Position numbers and translations under genes: made by a program. 64,000 bases of DNA from Amphritea sp. (GTDB lineage: Bacteria; Pseudomonadota; Gammaproteobacteria; Pseudomonadales; Balneatricaceae), in NCBI RefSeq assembly GCF_016744155.1, contig NZ_JADGEW010000006.1, positions 1 through 64,000 of the forward strand, given 5' to 3'. Under the pieces are notes generated by a model. It was given only the letters and a program-made list of their open reading frames with translations. It was not told the origin of the DNA and made no database searches. This document shows positions 8,664-17,486 of this stretch, piece by piece. Positions within the stretch are counted from its first letter, which is position 1; the number at the start of each line of letters is the position of its first letter.

Positions 8664-9669
8664 AGACAGCTCTAAAGCTATCACTAAAGAAAGCGTAATC
8701 GAACGCTATCTGCCAGCTACTGTAGTGCCGGTGGCGGACAGCATAGATACCGTATTTGCACCGAGCAATATTGCCCTGTGTAAGTATTGGGGTAAGCGTG
8801 ATGCTGAGCTTAATCTGCCGATTAACAGCAGTTTGTCGATATCTCTTGCCCATCTGGGTAGTAAAACCCGTATCTCGGTTAGCGATACTGATCAGGTCTG
8901 GCTGAATGGCAATTTGGTGGCTGCGGATGATAAGTTTTCCCGCAAAGTTATCAACTTTATTGAGCTGTTTCGCCGTGGTGCCGCTCACCCAGTTAAAGTA
9001 GAAACCGAGAATAATATTCCTACCGCTGCCGGATTGGCCTCATCCGCTTCCGGCTTTGCGGCATTGATGCTGGCGGTTAACGCTTTCTATGGCTTGGATT
9101 TGGAGCCTCAAGTGCTGTCCGCTTTTGCCCGTATGGGTAGTGGCAGTGCTAGTCGTTCCCTCTATGAAGGCTTTGTCGAATGGCAGATGGGAGTTCGCGA
9201 AGATGGTATGGATAGCTTTGCGCTGCCGTTAACGAGTCGCTGGAGCGATTTGAGAATCGGCCTGGTAAAGGTGAGCACCGGAGAGAAGGCAGTAGATTCC
9301 CGTTCAGGCATGAATCGGACAGTAGATACCGCTCACCTGTATCAGAGTTGGCCATTGCAGGCAGCGGCGGACCTTGAACGATTACACCGGGCGATTGCCG
9401 ATCAAAATTTTACTCTATTGGGTGAAACCGCCGAGCAAAACGCGCTCTCTATGCATGCAACGATGATAGCTTCCTGGCCGCCGTTACTCTATTGGCAACC
9501 GGACTCCGTCGCTGCAATGCAAAGCATCTGGCAGGCAAGGGCAGAAGGCGTCGAGCTCTATTTCACTATGGATGCGGGGCCGAATATAAAACTATTGTTT
9601 ACCGCTGATGCTGAAGCTGAAGTTATACAGCGTTTCCCTGGCCTGGAGGTTGTTGCCCCCTTTGGCTGA
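8650..9669 (+). CDS. mvaD: Diphosphomevalonate decarboxylase
   Basis: ATP-dependent decarboxylation of 5-diphosphomevalonate to IPP, the last step of the mevalonate route. The 339-residue GHMP protein has the diagnostic SNIALCKYWGKRD (39-51), the ATP loop PTAAGLASSASG (124-135), GSGSASRSLYEGFVEW (163-178) and the C-terminal TMDAGPNIKLL. These fit the decarboxylase closely. The start is TTG 8650, with an AAGGG site upstream and a 14-base overlap with the preceding kinase. The N-terminus is about 35 residues longer before the first motif than in cocci, so a slightly later start is possible. Confidence 0.92.
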   Translation: MNISKDSSKAITKESVIERYLPATVVPVADSIDTVFAPSNIALCKYWGKRDAELNLPINSSLSISLAHLGSKTRISVSDTDQVWLNGNLVAADDKFSRKVINFIELFRRGAAHPVKVETENNIPTAAGLASSASGFAALMLAVNAFYGLDLEPQVLSAFARMGSGSASRSLYEGFVEWQMGVREDGMDSFALPLTSRWSDLRIGLVKVSTGEKAVDSRSGMNRTVDTAHLYQSWPLQAAADLERLHRAIADQNFTLLGETAEQNALSMHATMIASWPPLLYWQPDSVAAMQSIWQARAEGVELYFTMDAGPNIKLLFTADAEAEVIQRFPGLEVVAPFG

Positions 9670-9673
9670 GCCA

Positions 9674-12055
9674 ATGCGGTCTAATCAGCCTAAGTCTGGG
9701 GAACATAGCGAAGCCAGCGGCTTTATTCTCACGCGTCAGCAGTTTGATACTTCTGAGGGAATTAGCTTTCAGTTTTGGCTGAAAGGTCCTCAGGGTGCAT
9801 TTCCCGTTACGGTGGCTGGTCAGGAAGCGGTCTTCTTTGTCCTCGAAGAGGATTTTCCCCGAATCGAGCCATTACTCGAACCTGTTACCGATTGGCGCTT
9901 AAAACCCCTACCTCTGAAAGATCTTGAACAACGTTCCATCTGTGGCATTTACAGCCGTTCAATCGCCACCTATCGAAAACTGACAGACCTGTTGCAGACC
10001 TATGGTATCTCGATGATCGAGGAGGATATACGTCCTGTTGATCGTTTTCTCATGGAGCGTTTCATTCAGGATAGTGCCCGGGTGCGTTTCTCTGAAAATT
10101 CGGCACAACTGCTACCGACAGATTATGACCCTCAGCTGACGATGCTATCGGTGGATATTGAAACCACGATGCGGGCAGACCGAATTTTCTCCATTGGACT
10201 CTATTCAGACCGATACAGTAAAGTGCTGATTGTCGGCGAGGGGCCGAATGAACCCTGGCTAGAGTATGTAAACGATGAGCGAGCATTGCTGCAGGCGTTT
10301 ATTCGGGAAGTAGAACGCTGTGATCCCGATATATTCATCGGTTGGAATGTCGTCGGGTTCGATTTTCGGGTGTTGGAAGAACGGGCCCGAAGACTCCAGG
10401 TGCCCATGAATCTGGGCCGTGATCGCAGTCGTATACAGGTTATTCAGTCGGGCAATGGGAAGTGGTTTTGCCGTATTGCCGGACGGGTGGTGCTGGATGG
10501 TATCGATACCCTGAAGGGCGCAACCTATCAATTTGAAAGCTTCTCCCTTGAGAATGTCTCTAATCAACTACTGGACAGAGGCAAGTTGCTCGGTCATCAG
10601 CAAGATGATGGACTCACCCTAAATAAGGGGGAAGAGATTCAGCAGGTTTACCGGGAAAACCCCCGTCAGTTGGCAGAATATAATCTGGAAGACTGCAAGC
10701 TGGTCTGGGATATATTTGAACACGCTAAGTTGCTTCATTACCTGATAGAGCGCAGTCGTTTGACCGGTCTGCCATTAGATAAGGTGGGCGGTTCTGCGGC
10801 TGCTTTTGATAATCAGTATCTGCCTCGTCTGCATCGCAAAGGTTATGTTGCTCCTGTGTATGCCTCCGGTGAATCGCAGATGGGCGCCCCCGGCGGTTAT
10901 GTAATGGAATCCCGGCCCGGTCTCTATAATCAGGTACTGGTGCTGGACTTTAAGAGCCTGTATCCCAGTATTATTCGTACTTTCATGATCGATCCTTTTG
11001 CATTGGCGGAAGGGACCGGCACCGAGTGTCCCCCGGAAGAGTTGGTGCCGGGTTTTAATCACGCCATTTTTAATCGTAAAGAGGCGATACTGCCCGGTAT
11101 TATCGAACGGCTGTGGCAGGCAAGAGATCGTGCAAAAGCTGAAAAGAATGCGCCGTTGTCCCAGGCGATTAAGATCATCATGAATAGCTTTTATGGGGTA
11201 CTCGGCTCCAATGTTTGTCGCTTCTTTGATCAGCGTCTTGCCGGCTCAATTACCCTGCGAGGCCACGAGATTCTCATCCGTACCCAGGAAAAAATCGAGG
11301 AAGAGTTTGGTTACCAGGTGATCTATGGCGATACCGACTCGGTGTTTGTCTGGCTGGGAGATGATTTCCCTTTGGATAAAACCCAGCAAGAGGGGCGTCG
11401 CCTGGAAATCTTTCTTAATCAGTGGTGGCAGGAAGAGGTGCAACAGCGTTTCGGCTTGCCCTGTCATCTGGAACTGGAATACGAAACCCATTACCGACGT
11501 TTTTTTATGCCGACCATGCGAAACTCTGAGAAAGGCACTAAGAAGCGTTATGCGGGTATTCGTCATTTTGTCGATGGCAGTGAAGAACTCGTTTTCAAAG
11601 GGCTTGAAACGGTACGCTCAGACTGGACGCCCCTGGCACGAAGGGTGCAGCGAGAGCTTTACCGGTTAATTTTCAGTGATACACCCTATACCGATTACCT
11701 TAAGCAGATCGTTATTCAGATGAAAGCGGGGGAGTTGGATGAAGAGCTGGTTTATCGTAAACGCCTGCGCCGCCCGTTAGATGAGTACAGTAAGAATCGT
11801 CCGCCCCATGTGCAGGCGGCCCAAAAACTATTTGACCATCTTTCTAAAAGAAGAAAGTTGGATACTTTCTCTTCCGGGACTTATATCGAGTACCTGATCA
11901 CTGTGAATGGCCCAGAACCGGTCTCTATCACAACCTCTTTAATCGATTATCAGCACTATTTTGATCGCCAGTTGGTGCCTATCGCCGATGGAATATTGAT
12001 GTTCATGGATGACAGTCTTGATGGCATCGCCGCTCCCCAGATCAGTCTTTTCTGA
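9674..12055 (+). CDS. polB: DNA polymerase II, family B
   Basis: A 793-residue family B polymerase with 3'-5' proofreading; in Escherichia coli the 783-residue homologue is an SOS-induced repair polymerase. The N-terminus has GFILTRQQFDT, as in PolB. Exonuclease motifs: D161 and E163 in SVDIET, GWNVVGFD (223-230), and YNLEDCKLVWD. Polymerase motifs: DFKSLYPSI starting at residue 425, NSFYG, and the catalytic YGDTDS (551-556). ATG 9674 is chosen because upstream codons overlap mvaD; it lies 4 bases after the mvaD stop. No LexA box is evident just before it, so it probably rides on the mevalonate transcript. Confidence 0.95.
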   Translation: MRSNQPKSGEHSEASGFILTRQQFDTSEGISFQFWLKGPQGAFPVTVAGQEAVFFVLEEDFPRIEPLLEPVTDWRLKPLPLKDLEQRSICGIYSRSIATYRKLTDLLQTYGISMIEEDIRPVDRFLMERFIQDSARVRFSENSAQLLPTDYDPQLTMLSVDIETTMRADRIFSIGLYSDRYSKVLIVGEGPNEPWLEYVNDERALLQAFIREVERCDPDIFIGWNVVGFDFRVLEERARRLQVPMNLGRDRSRIQVIQSGNGKWFCRIAGRVVLDGIDTLKGATYQFESFSLENVSNQLLDRGKLLGHQQDDGLTLNKGEEIQQVYRENPRQLAEYNLEDCKLVWDIFEHAKLLHYLIERSRLTGLPLDKVGGSAAAFDNQYLPRLHRKGYVAPVYASGESQMGAPGGYVMESRPGLYNQVLVLDFKSLYPSIIRTFMIDPFALAEGTGTECPPEELVPGFNHAIFNRKEAILPGIIERLWQARDRAKAEKNAPLSQAIKIIMNSFYGVLGSNVCRFFDQRLAGSITLRGHEILIRTQEKIEEEFGYQVIYGDTDSVFVWLGDDFPLDKTQQEGRRLEIFLNQWWQEEVQQRFGLPCHLELEYETHYRRFFMPTMRNSEKGTKKRYAGIRHFVDGSEELVFKGLETVRSDWTPLARRVQRELYRLIFSDTPYTDYLKQIVIQMKAGELDEELVYRKRLRRPLDEYSKNRPPHVQAAQKLFDHLSKRRKLDTFSSGTYIEYLITVNGPEPVSITTSLIDYQHYFDRQLVPIADGILMFMDDSLDGIAAPQISLF

Positions 12056-12184
12056 CTTTTTACTTCTCTTCTCTGCGTAAAGTTGATGATATTCTGATCG
12101 GTAATGATGAGGGCTTGAAGGTTAGAATGTGGACTGGCAATTAGATGAGGTGATCAAGATACGTATCTCTACTGGCGAGAAACC

Positions 12185-13069
12185 GTGACACTGACGGCAT
12201 TTATATTGATTTTAATCTCTGCATTGTTTCATGTGGGTTGGAATCTGATCGGCAAAAGGGTTGCGCAAACGCTGCTTTTCTATATCTGGGCGATGGCGGC
12301 AGGTGGGTTGATGTTCAGCCCGATTCTTATTTTTCATGATGTTCGATTGATGGGGCTTCCAAGGGATTTCTGGTGGTTGCTCTGTTGCTCCGGCTTGTTT
12401 CAGGGGCTCTATCTTATCGGCTTAGCACGGGCCTATCGTTCCGGGGATATGAGTATGGTGTATCCCCTGGCTCGGGCGCTACCGGTAATTCTGGTACCGC
12501 TGGTAATCGTGATCCTCCACGGCAGTACTGCGGTTACCGCTGTTGAAGGCCTGGGAATGTTGTTGATTCTGACTGGTGCGATCGCCTTGCCTCTGAGCCG
12601 CTGGAAAAACTGGCGCCCCAGGTTCTATCTGCAACCGGTGATGTTCTGGGTTCTGCTCGCAGCGGCGGGTACTGCAGGTTACTCCATCGTTGATAGTATG
12701 GCGCTGAAGATTATGCGCGATACAGGTATGAGCGCGTTTCAGGCGGGCAGTAGTTTTGTTGTACTGCAGGCTGTGACAACGGTTAGCTGGATGGTTCTGC
12801 TGATTGGCATGATACCGGGCGAGCGACTCAGGGGGCTGCAACAGAAGAGGATGGCCATATTGGCCGGTGTCTTTATCGTCGGCACCTATATGCTGGTGCT
12901 GACCAGTATGACTCTGGTTACAGAAGTCAGCTATGTGGTGGCCCTGCGACAGATCAGTATCCCACTGGGTGTGATTATCGGTGCAATCTGGCTGCAAGAA
13001 AAAATGAGTCTGCCCCGTATTCAAGGCACAGTGTTAATGCTAACCGGTCTGCTGCTGGCTTCTATTTAA
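12185..13069 (+). CDS. EamA/DMT-family inner-membrane transporter
   Basis: A 294-residue membrane protein with about ten hydrophobic segments in two similar halves, as in the drug/metabolite transporter superfamily. The second half has the typical ending of a charged loop (QEKMS) before a last helix. The substrate cannot be read from sequence; export of an amino acid or small metabolite is common in the family. The start is a GTG at 12185 with a GGCGAG stretch upstream. Gap of 129 bases after polB; no terminator seen between them. Confidence 0.8.
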   Translation: MTLTAFILILISALFHVGWNLIGKRVAQTLLFYIWAMAAGGLMFSPILIFHDVRLMGLPRDFWWLLCCSGLFQGLYLIGLARAYRSGDMSMVYPLARALPVILVPLVIVILHGSTAVTAVEGLGMLLILTGAIALPLSRWKNWRPRFYLQPVMFWVLLAAAGTAGYSIVDSMALKIMRDTGMSAFQAGSSFVVLQAVTTVSWMVLLIGMIPGERLRGLQQKRMAILAGVFIVGTYMLVLTSMTLVTEVSYVVALRQISIPLGVIIGAIWLQEKMSLPRIQGTVLMLTGLLLASI

Positions 13070-13126
13070 AGATAGATCCTGAGTAGTCTATTAAAAAGAA
13101 CGTTGTTCTGATCCCATTGGTTATTG

Positions 13127-13492
13127 TCATCGTTCGAATCTATCTTTGAAAAATCGATCGTTTTCTCTGTATATAGCACGCCCCATCTTATCTGGCAGGA
13201 ATAAACGATCCTTCTCAGATCTTACGCCTTTAATATCAGCCAAAGTCTCAAGCGACAGCTTCCTGATGCCGAGCGATTGAAGCTCAGCAGGTATCTGGAA
13301 TTGATTAAGAATTTGCAAACAGTTTGAATCATTACAAATCAGATCAAGCGATCGGGGTGCGCTAGTGCCAATTTGAATCCCGCTCCACTTTTCACCTTGT
13401 ATAAGGCTGTATTCGGCTTGTATTGAGGCCGACAGGGGTAGAGTAAACAAAAGCACCATAACCAGCGCTGAAAGCCTATTTTTTCTAGACAT
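13127..13492 (-). CDS. Small secreted protein of unknown function
   Basis: A 121-residue protein with a clear N-terminal signal peptide: positive MSRKNR, a hydrophobic core, and likely cleavage after SIQA (about residue 26). The mature part of about 95 residues has two cysteines (CNDSNC), which could form a disulfide in the periplasm, and a charged, aromatic C-terminus. No family is recognised. The start is supported by GGAGGA 3 bases before the ATG. It is flanked by unrelated genes and appears to be transcribed alone. Confidence 0.65.
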   Translation of the reverse strand: MSRKNRLSALVMVLLFTLPLSASIQAEYSLIQGEKWSGIQIGTSAPRSLDLICNDSNCLQILNQFQIPAELQSLGIRKLSLETLADIKGVRSEKDRLFLPDKMGRAIYRENDRFFKDRFER

Positions 13493-13689
13493 AGATCCTC
13501 CATAAAACTAAATAAAAAGGCGATACTGCAACCGTTCTTCGGGTACTTATTAGGACCAAAGGCCGAGCATATCGTTCATATTATGGGTAAAAGACGCTGA
13601 TTTACCTTGGCTGTGGTTTAGGTAATACCTCTGAGCTGTTGTGCTGATGTCTCGATAACTGCTCCATTGGCCAGGCTAACGCTATAAGT

Positions 13690-14373
13690 TTATCGTAAAC
13701 GACGGGCTTTAAATGCCTGCCATAGTAATGCGAAGGGCAGCAACACTTCGCCTAAAAATGTATATTGCGCAATAAGGTATTCGTCGGTCGCAAAAGCGAA
13801 AAAGGTGAGGGTATCCACGCAATAGCCAACCCCCGCAATGACCAGTAACACGCCAATGATTTTTGGCAGAAAGTCACTGCGATACACCAGATATCCCATC
13901 GGTATTAACCAAAGCCCCCAGAATATATGAGCGATCATGATGCCCTGCTCATGTAGCTGTAACAGAAACAGGGCTGTAGCTTGAATCTGTTCCGATGAGA
14001 ACAGGTCGCTCAGGCCATCAGATCTGATGATAAGCAGTGCTGCGAGATTACTGATTTCATTCAACATGGCTATGGGTACGGATACCAGGGTGAATAACAG
14101 CATAAATAGTGCAGCGACTGCACCGTATGGGCGCAGCAAGTAATAGAGTGCAGCGACCAAGAACAACTGAACGACCTGAATGGCGAACGCGCTCAGAACG
14201 CTGAATCGTATGACTGTCTCATAGTCTGTCAGGTTGGTAAAAGTCTTGGCTGCGTCACCCGCAACGTGCACGAATTCTGGAACATACATGATACCGAATA
14301 TGCCCATCGGAATGAGTAGCAGGTATAAGCTGCCTGCCAGTTGTGCCAGGCGAATATCGTTCAATGACTTCAT
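13690..14373 (-). CDS. DUF4386 family membrane protein
   Basis: A 227-residue inner-membrane protein with about six hydrophobic segments. The opening RLAQLAGSLYLLLIPMGIFG, the FWGLWLIPMGYLVYRS stretch, and the following LPKIIGVLLVIAGVGY are typical of DUF4386. The function of the family is unknown. ATG start with an AAAGGT site upstream. The gene diverges from a LysR regulator beginning at 14529; the shared 155-base gap suggests the regulator may control it (inference). Confidence 0.8.
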   Translation of the reverse strand: MKSLNDIRLAQLAGSLYLLLIPMGIFGIMYVPEFVHVAGDAAKTFTNLTDYETVIRFSVLSAFAIQVVQLFLVAALYYLLRPYGAVAALFMLLFTLVSVPIAMLNEISNLAALLIIRSDGLSDLFSSEQIQATALFLLQLHEQGIMIAHIFWGLWLIPMGYLVYRSDFLPKIIGVLLVIAGVGYCVDTLTFFAFATDEYLIAQYTFLGEVLLPFALLWQAFKARRLR

Positions 14374-14528
14374 GGTTACCTTTCCAGTATTACTTTTGTA
14401 GATGATTGAATTAAGTTTACCTAGTACTTTATGCAGGTTAAATTGACGTTAATTGCCTAATAGATATGCGTATTTGCATGGCTTGTTGTGTTAGATGGTC
14501 GGCATAAATGATTGGTGTGGAGTGTTAT

Positions 14529-15425
14529 ATGGACTGGCAAACAGTTAATTTTGACTGGAATCGGGCACGGGCGTTTTTAGTCACCGTAGAAGAGGGGTCG
14601 CTATCGGCGGGTGCCAGAGCACTGGGTTTAACTCAACCGACACTGGGGCGGCAAGTGACGGCTTTGGAGCAGGAATTAGGTGTCACCCTGTTTGAACGTC
14701 TGGGGCAGGGGTTAAAACTGACTGAATCTGGGGCTGAGCTGGTGGCACATGTGCAGGCGATGGGAGCCGCGGCCAGCCGCTTTTCAATGGTGGCATCGGG
14801 TCAGTCACAAACTCTTGAGGGCACTGTCACTATTGCTGCCAGTGAACTCGAAGCTGTGTTTATGCTACCTGCTGTGATTGAACGTATACGCACTGAACTG
14901 CCCGGTATCACATTGGACCTACAGATATCTCACGAAGTGGCCAACCTGAAACAGCGTGAAGCGGATATCGCCCTACGCAGCTTTCGCCCCACTCAACCCG
15001 ATTTGATCGTACGTAAACTCTGTGAAACGCCGATCTGGCTCTACGGGACAGCGCAATATCTGGCGCCCTACGTAGATGCCAATTCTGCCGATGAGTTAAA
15101 AAACATACAGATTATCGGTTTTGAACAAAACAACAAACTCCAGGAGCTGCTGAACAATAGCGGCAATGGTTGGTCGCTATCTGCTACAAATCAGAAGGTA
15201 TCAACACTATCGCAAATGCTGCAGTGGGAACTGGTTAAGCGTCACCAGGGCCTTGCGCTTTTCCCCGAATCGATAGGTGACAGAGAAGTATCCTTTGTTA
15301 GAGCCTTTGAGTCCTTCGGCCCACCCATTACCTTGCCCTTGTGGCTGGTCTGCCACAGAGAGTTGCATACCAGTCTGCGAGTAAGAAAGGTTTTTGATGT
15401 TATTGCTGAGATGCTATCGAGTTGA
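14529..15425 (+). CDS. LysR-type transcriptional regulator
   Basis: A 298-residue DNA-binding regulator. Residues 5-65 form the winged helix-turn-helix (RAFLVTVEEGSLSAGARALG and LTQPTLGRQVTALEQELG), followed by a linker helix and a substrate-binding domain from about residue 90. ATG 14529 is preferred over one at 14508 because GGAG lies 6 bases before it. It resembles the LysR group often annotated next to DUF4386 or oxidoreductase genes. The inducer is unknown; the divergent DUF4386 gene is the natural candidate target. Confidence 0.88.
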   Translation: MDWQTVNFDWNRARAFLVTVEEGSLSAGARALGLTQPTLGRQVTALEQELGVTLFERLGQGLKLTESGAELVAHVQAMGAAASRFSMVASGQSQTLEGTVTIAASELEAVFMLPAVIERIRTELPGITLDLQISHEVANLKQREADIALRSFRPTQPDLIVRKLCETPIWLYGTAQYLAPYVDANSADELKNIQIIGFEQNNKLQELLNNSGNGWSLSATNQKVSTLSQMLQWELVKRHQGLALFPESIGDREVSFVRAFESFGPPITLPLWLVCHRELHTSLRVRKVFDVIAEMLSS

Positions 15426-15556
15426 AAAGTAGTTAAGCGGCCCCTTAGGCCTTCAGGGAGCGGTGGTGATGGCGGTGTTATAGATGAGGGTAAGTATAGG
15501 GATTTAACCTGTTCACTCTAAGTATAGGGTGCTCGTCTGTTTAATTCGGTATTTTA

Positions 15557-16234
15557 TTAGCTGTCTAACTCGCCGAAAAACAGGATTGATGCCGGCTCAT
15601 TAGTTATTGGATTTATTGGTTCATTTATCTTGCTCAGTTTGAATCCGTTGGCATCAAACAGTGCTTTCCATGATTTTATGGTTCTGAAATACCAAGGGGC
15701 GGGCGATGTGAAGTTTTCGTTGAACCCTGCCCAGGATCCTTCCCTCCAACCATCTTCGTACTTGTTATTACCGCAAGCCATAATTGGGTGGATTGTTTGC
15801 ACGATAAACACGCCTTTGTCGTTTAACAGTGCAGGAATTTGTTGAAATAAAATATTAACCGACGTCTCCCCAAGTAATGAAAAATTACAAACGACCACAT
15901 CAAATTTTTCCTTTAGCTGGTGATGCGATGTTTCCTCGTAGGGCAAGACTTTGAAACGTCCTACTTTTTGCTTAGATGCGCTTTCTATAAATTCTGGAAT
16001 AACATCAATACCGAGGGCATCAATCCCCTTAGGGATTAATTCACGTACTAGCCACCCCTCGCCGCAACCAACATCGAGGACAGCCTTTGGTGAGGGTTTT
16101 GTGATGGCATCTATTATTGCCTGGTTTGTAACCTGGATTCTTGTGGCGATTTCAGCATTATGGATCGCTGTTATCCAGGGTTGAACATTTTTCTGCCAAG
16201 ATTCAATTATTGCAGCTTCAGTAAGTGTTTTCAT
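15557..16234 (-). CDS. Class I SAM-dependent methyltransferase
   Basis: A 225-residue cytosolic protein. Motif I is VLDVGCGEGWLVREL (about 73-87), followed by an acidic end of strand 2 at LGIDVIPEF and motif IV VVVCNFSLLGET. The C-terminal part is rich in aromatic residues (WAGFNENF, APWYFRT). The substrate is not evident; the overall shape fits the methyltransferase type 11/12 group acting on small molecules. It stands alone between the LysR gene (convergent) and a small membrane protein. Confidence 0.82.
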   Translation of the reverse strand: MKTLTEAAIIESWQKNVQPWITAIHNAEIATRIQVTNQAIIDAITKPSPKAVLDVGCGEGWLVRELIPKGIDALGIDVIPEFIESASKQKVGRFKVLPYEETSHHQLKEKFDVVVCNFSLLGETSVNILFQQIPALLNDKGVFIVQTIHPIMACGNNKYEDGWREGSWAGFNENFTSPAPWYFRTIKSWKALFDANGFKLSKINEPINPITNEPASILFFGELDS

Positions 16235-16373
16235 GAGTAGCTATCCTTCTTGTGCTGATAATGTCTAGCTATGCGGTAATAACAACGTCCGGCTCATCGG
16301 GAAAATTTATCACATGTTCTTGCCCTAAAGGTGATAGCTAAAATTGGTTCGGTACAGTCGTTGCTTCTGTGTT

Positions 16374-16811
16374 TTATAGAGTAGTCCATCGTGTAGCCAC
16401 ACCTATTAAGTGAATTAAGCCGATGACCAAGCAAACGGCTGAACTCCAAATCCAAAAGGCAGTGCTGTTTTGTTTTACTTGAGGATGGTTCGTTACAAAT
16501 GGAGCCACTAAACCGCCTAAACCTCGAAGTAAATAGATAGCGGTAATTGTTGGTAAAGCTAATTTTATAAAAGGCATTCTAGGTAAATAACCAGCACCAG
16601 ACCAAGCATAGCCACCCCAAATAGTTAAAGCCAGGGCAATGCCAAGCGTTATAACCGTTGGTTTCAGCGAACCCTGTTCCGCCATCAGTGCCATTGACTC
16701 CCCGGCACCGAAAAAACGATACCAGTTGGGGCCTCCAATAACGACGCCAATATGTAAGACGGCGGCCAAAAAGCTAAATAAGCCAGCGATTATCAAAAGA
16801 TCAAAATCCAC
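16374..16811 (-). CDS. Small four-helix membrane protein
   Basis: A 145-residue inner-membrane protein with four hydrophobic segments (about 5-27, 52-70, 80-101 and 118-138). Conserved-looking features are VVIGGPNWYRFFGAGE near residue 24 and IYLLRGLGGL near residue 92. It resembles small uncharacterised membrane proteins of other gammaproteobacteria, but no function is known. The start codon is GTG. No partner genes are apparent. Confidence 0.65.
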   Translation of the reverse strand: MDFDLLIIAGLFSFLAAVLHIGVVIGGPNWYRFFGAGESMALMAEQGSLKPTVITLGIALALTIWGGYAWSGAGYLPRMPFIKLALPTITAIYLLRGLGGLVAPFVTNHPQVKQNSTAFWIWSSAVCLVIGLIHLIGVATRWTTL

Positions 16812-17187
16812 TAAAAGTATCCATAATGCTCATGTATATAATGCTACAGACAACGGAGCGCTACGCGTGTTCAGTCATAGGGCAAACTGCGTCAGCCTAC
16901 CTCGGAAATAAAACTGTATTTAGTGGATAGCTGGCTGGATATGTCGGAAGTCGAGTGTAATCGACAGTGAGCTTTAACAAGATATTCATTCTGGTTCGTG
17001 TTTGATTGTAGTACCGATTGTTGAGGTAACAGATGAGGTGGTTGAGCATACAGTCTGGATGAAAAAAAACGACCTAACTAGCCCGGAGTACTTGGCTTTT
17101 TCAAGCGGGTTCTTGTGCAACGTTGTGGTGCCTCTGTCAGAGGCTAGTGCGTTATGATGAAATAGTGTAATTTGTTCGATTTATTAC
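16812..17187. other. Intergenic stretch with one palindrome
   Basis: No credible coding frame. The one visible element is a 15-base palindrome, GCCTCTG-T-CAGAGGC, at 17130-17144, with no T-run after it. The 3' end leads into the FliA-type promoter of the next gene. Confidence 0.5.
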
Positions 17188-17213
17188 TCAAGGTTTTCTT
17201 TTTCTGCCGATAT
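17188..17213 (+). promoter_or_regulatory. Putative FliA (sigma-28) flagellar promoter
   Basis: TCAAGGTT at 17188-17195 and GCCGATAT at 17206-17213, separated by 10 bases. This is close to the sigma-28 consensus (TAAAGTTT or TCAAG-type, then GCCGATAA). It sits 27 bases before a YjfB-like gene, which strengthens both calls. Confidence 0.72.
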
Positions 17214-17239
17214 CATTTATATCGCGTAGGAGTATTACG

Positions 17240-17437
17240 ATGGAAATAACAGCGGCTTCCGCTTCGGCTTATCAGCAAGCTTCGTTACAGAATGATGTTG
17301 CGCTGGCTGTTGCAGGTAAAGCAAAAGATAGTCTTGAGTTGCAAGGTGCAATGGCGTTACAACTGCTGGAAAGTGCTGCGCTGGCCGCCGTCGATCCTGC
17401 CTCCCCGCTGGGGCAGAGTATCGATATACTGGCTTAA
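17240..17437 (+). CDS. YjfB-like putative motility protein
   Basis: A 65-residue, alanine-rich, mostly helical protein that fits the small YjfB_motility family, so named because members co-occur with flagellar genes. The pattern is a short N-terminus, then NDVALAVAGKAKDSLELQGAMALQLLESA as an amphipathic helix, then a proline-containing tail. TAGGAG lies 7 bases before the ATG. The FliA-type promoter just upstream supports expression with late flagellar genes. A strong terminator follows, so it is a single-gene transcript. Biochemical role unknown. Confidence 0.75.
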   Translation: MEITAASASAYQQASLQNDVALAVAGKAKDSLELQGAMALQLLESAALAAVDPASPLGQSIDILA

Positions 17438-17452
17438 CCGCTAGCCTTGATC

Positions 17453-17478
17453 AAAACCGCCTATTGGCGGTTTTTTTG
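17453..17478 (+). terminator. Rho-independent terminator of the yjfB-like gene
   Basis: AACCGCC (17455-17461), TATT loop, GGCGGTT (17466-17472), then a T-run. Confidence 0.92.
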
Positions 17479-17486
17479 TTTTTAAG

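Noticed and set aside
8260-8988. Minus-strand frame across the kinase and decarboxylase genes
   Set aside because: Antisense to two overlapping conserved genes with no sign of selection.
17130-17144. Palindrome GCCTCTG-T-CAGAGGC as a terminator
   Set aside because: No T-run follows on either strand, and no gene ends close by; left as a note only.
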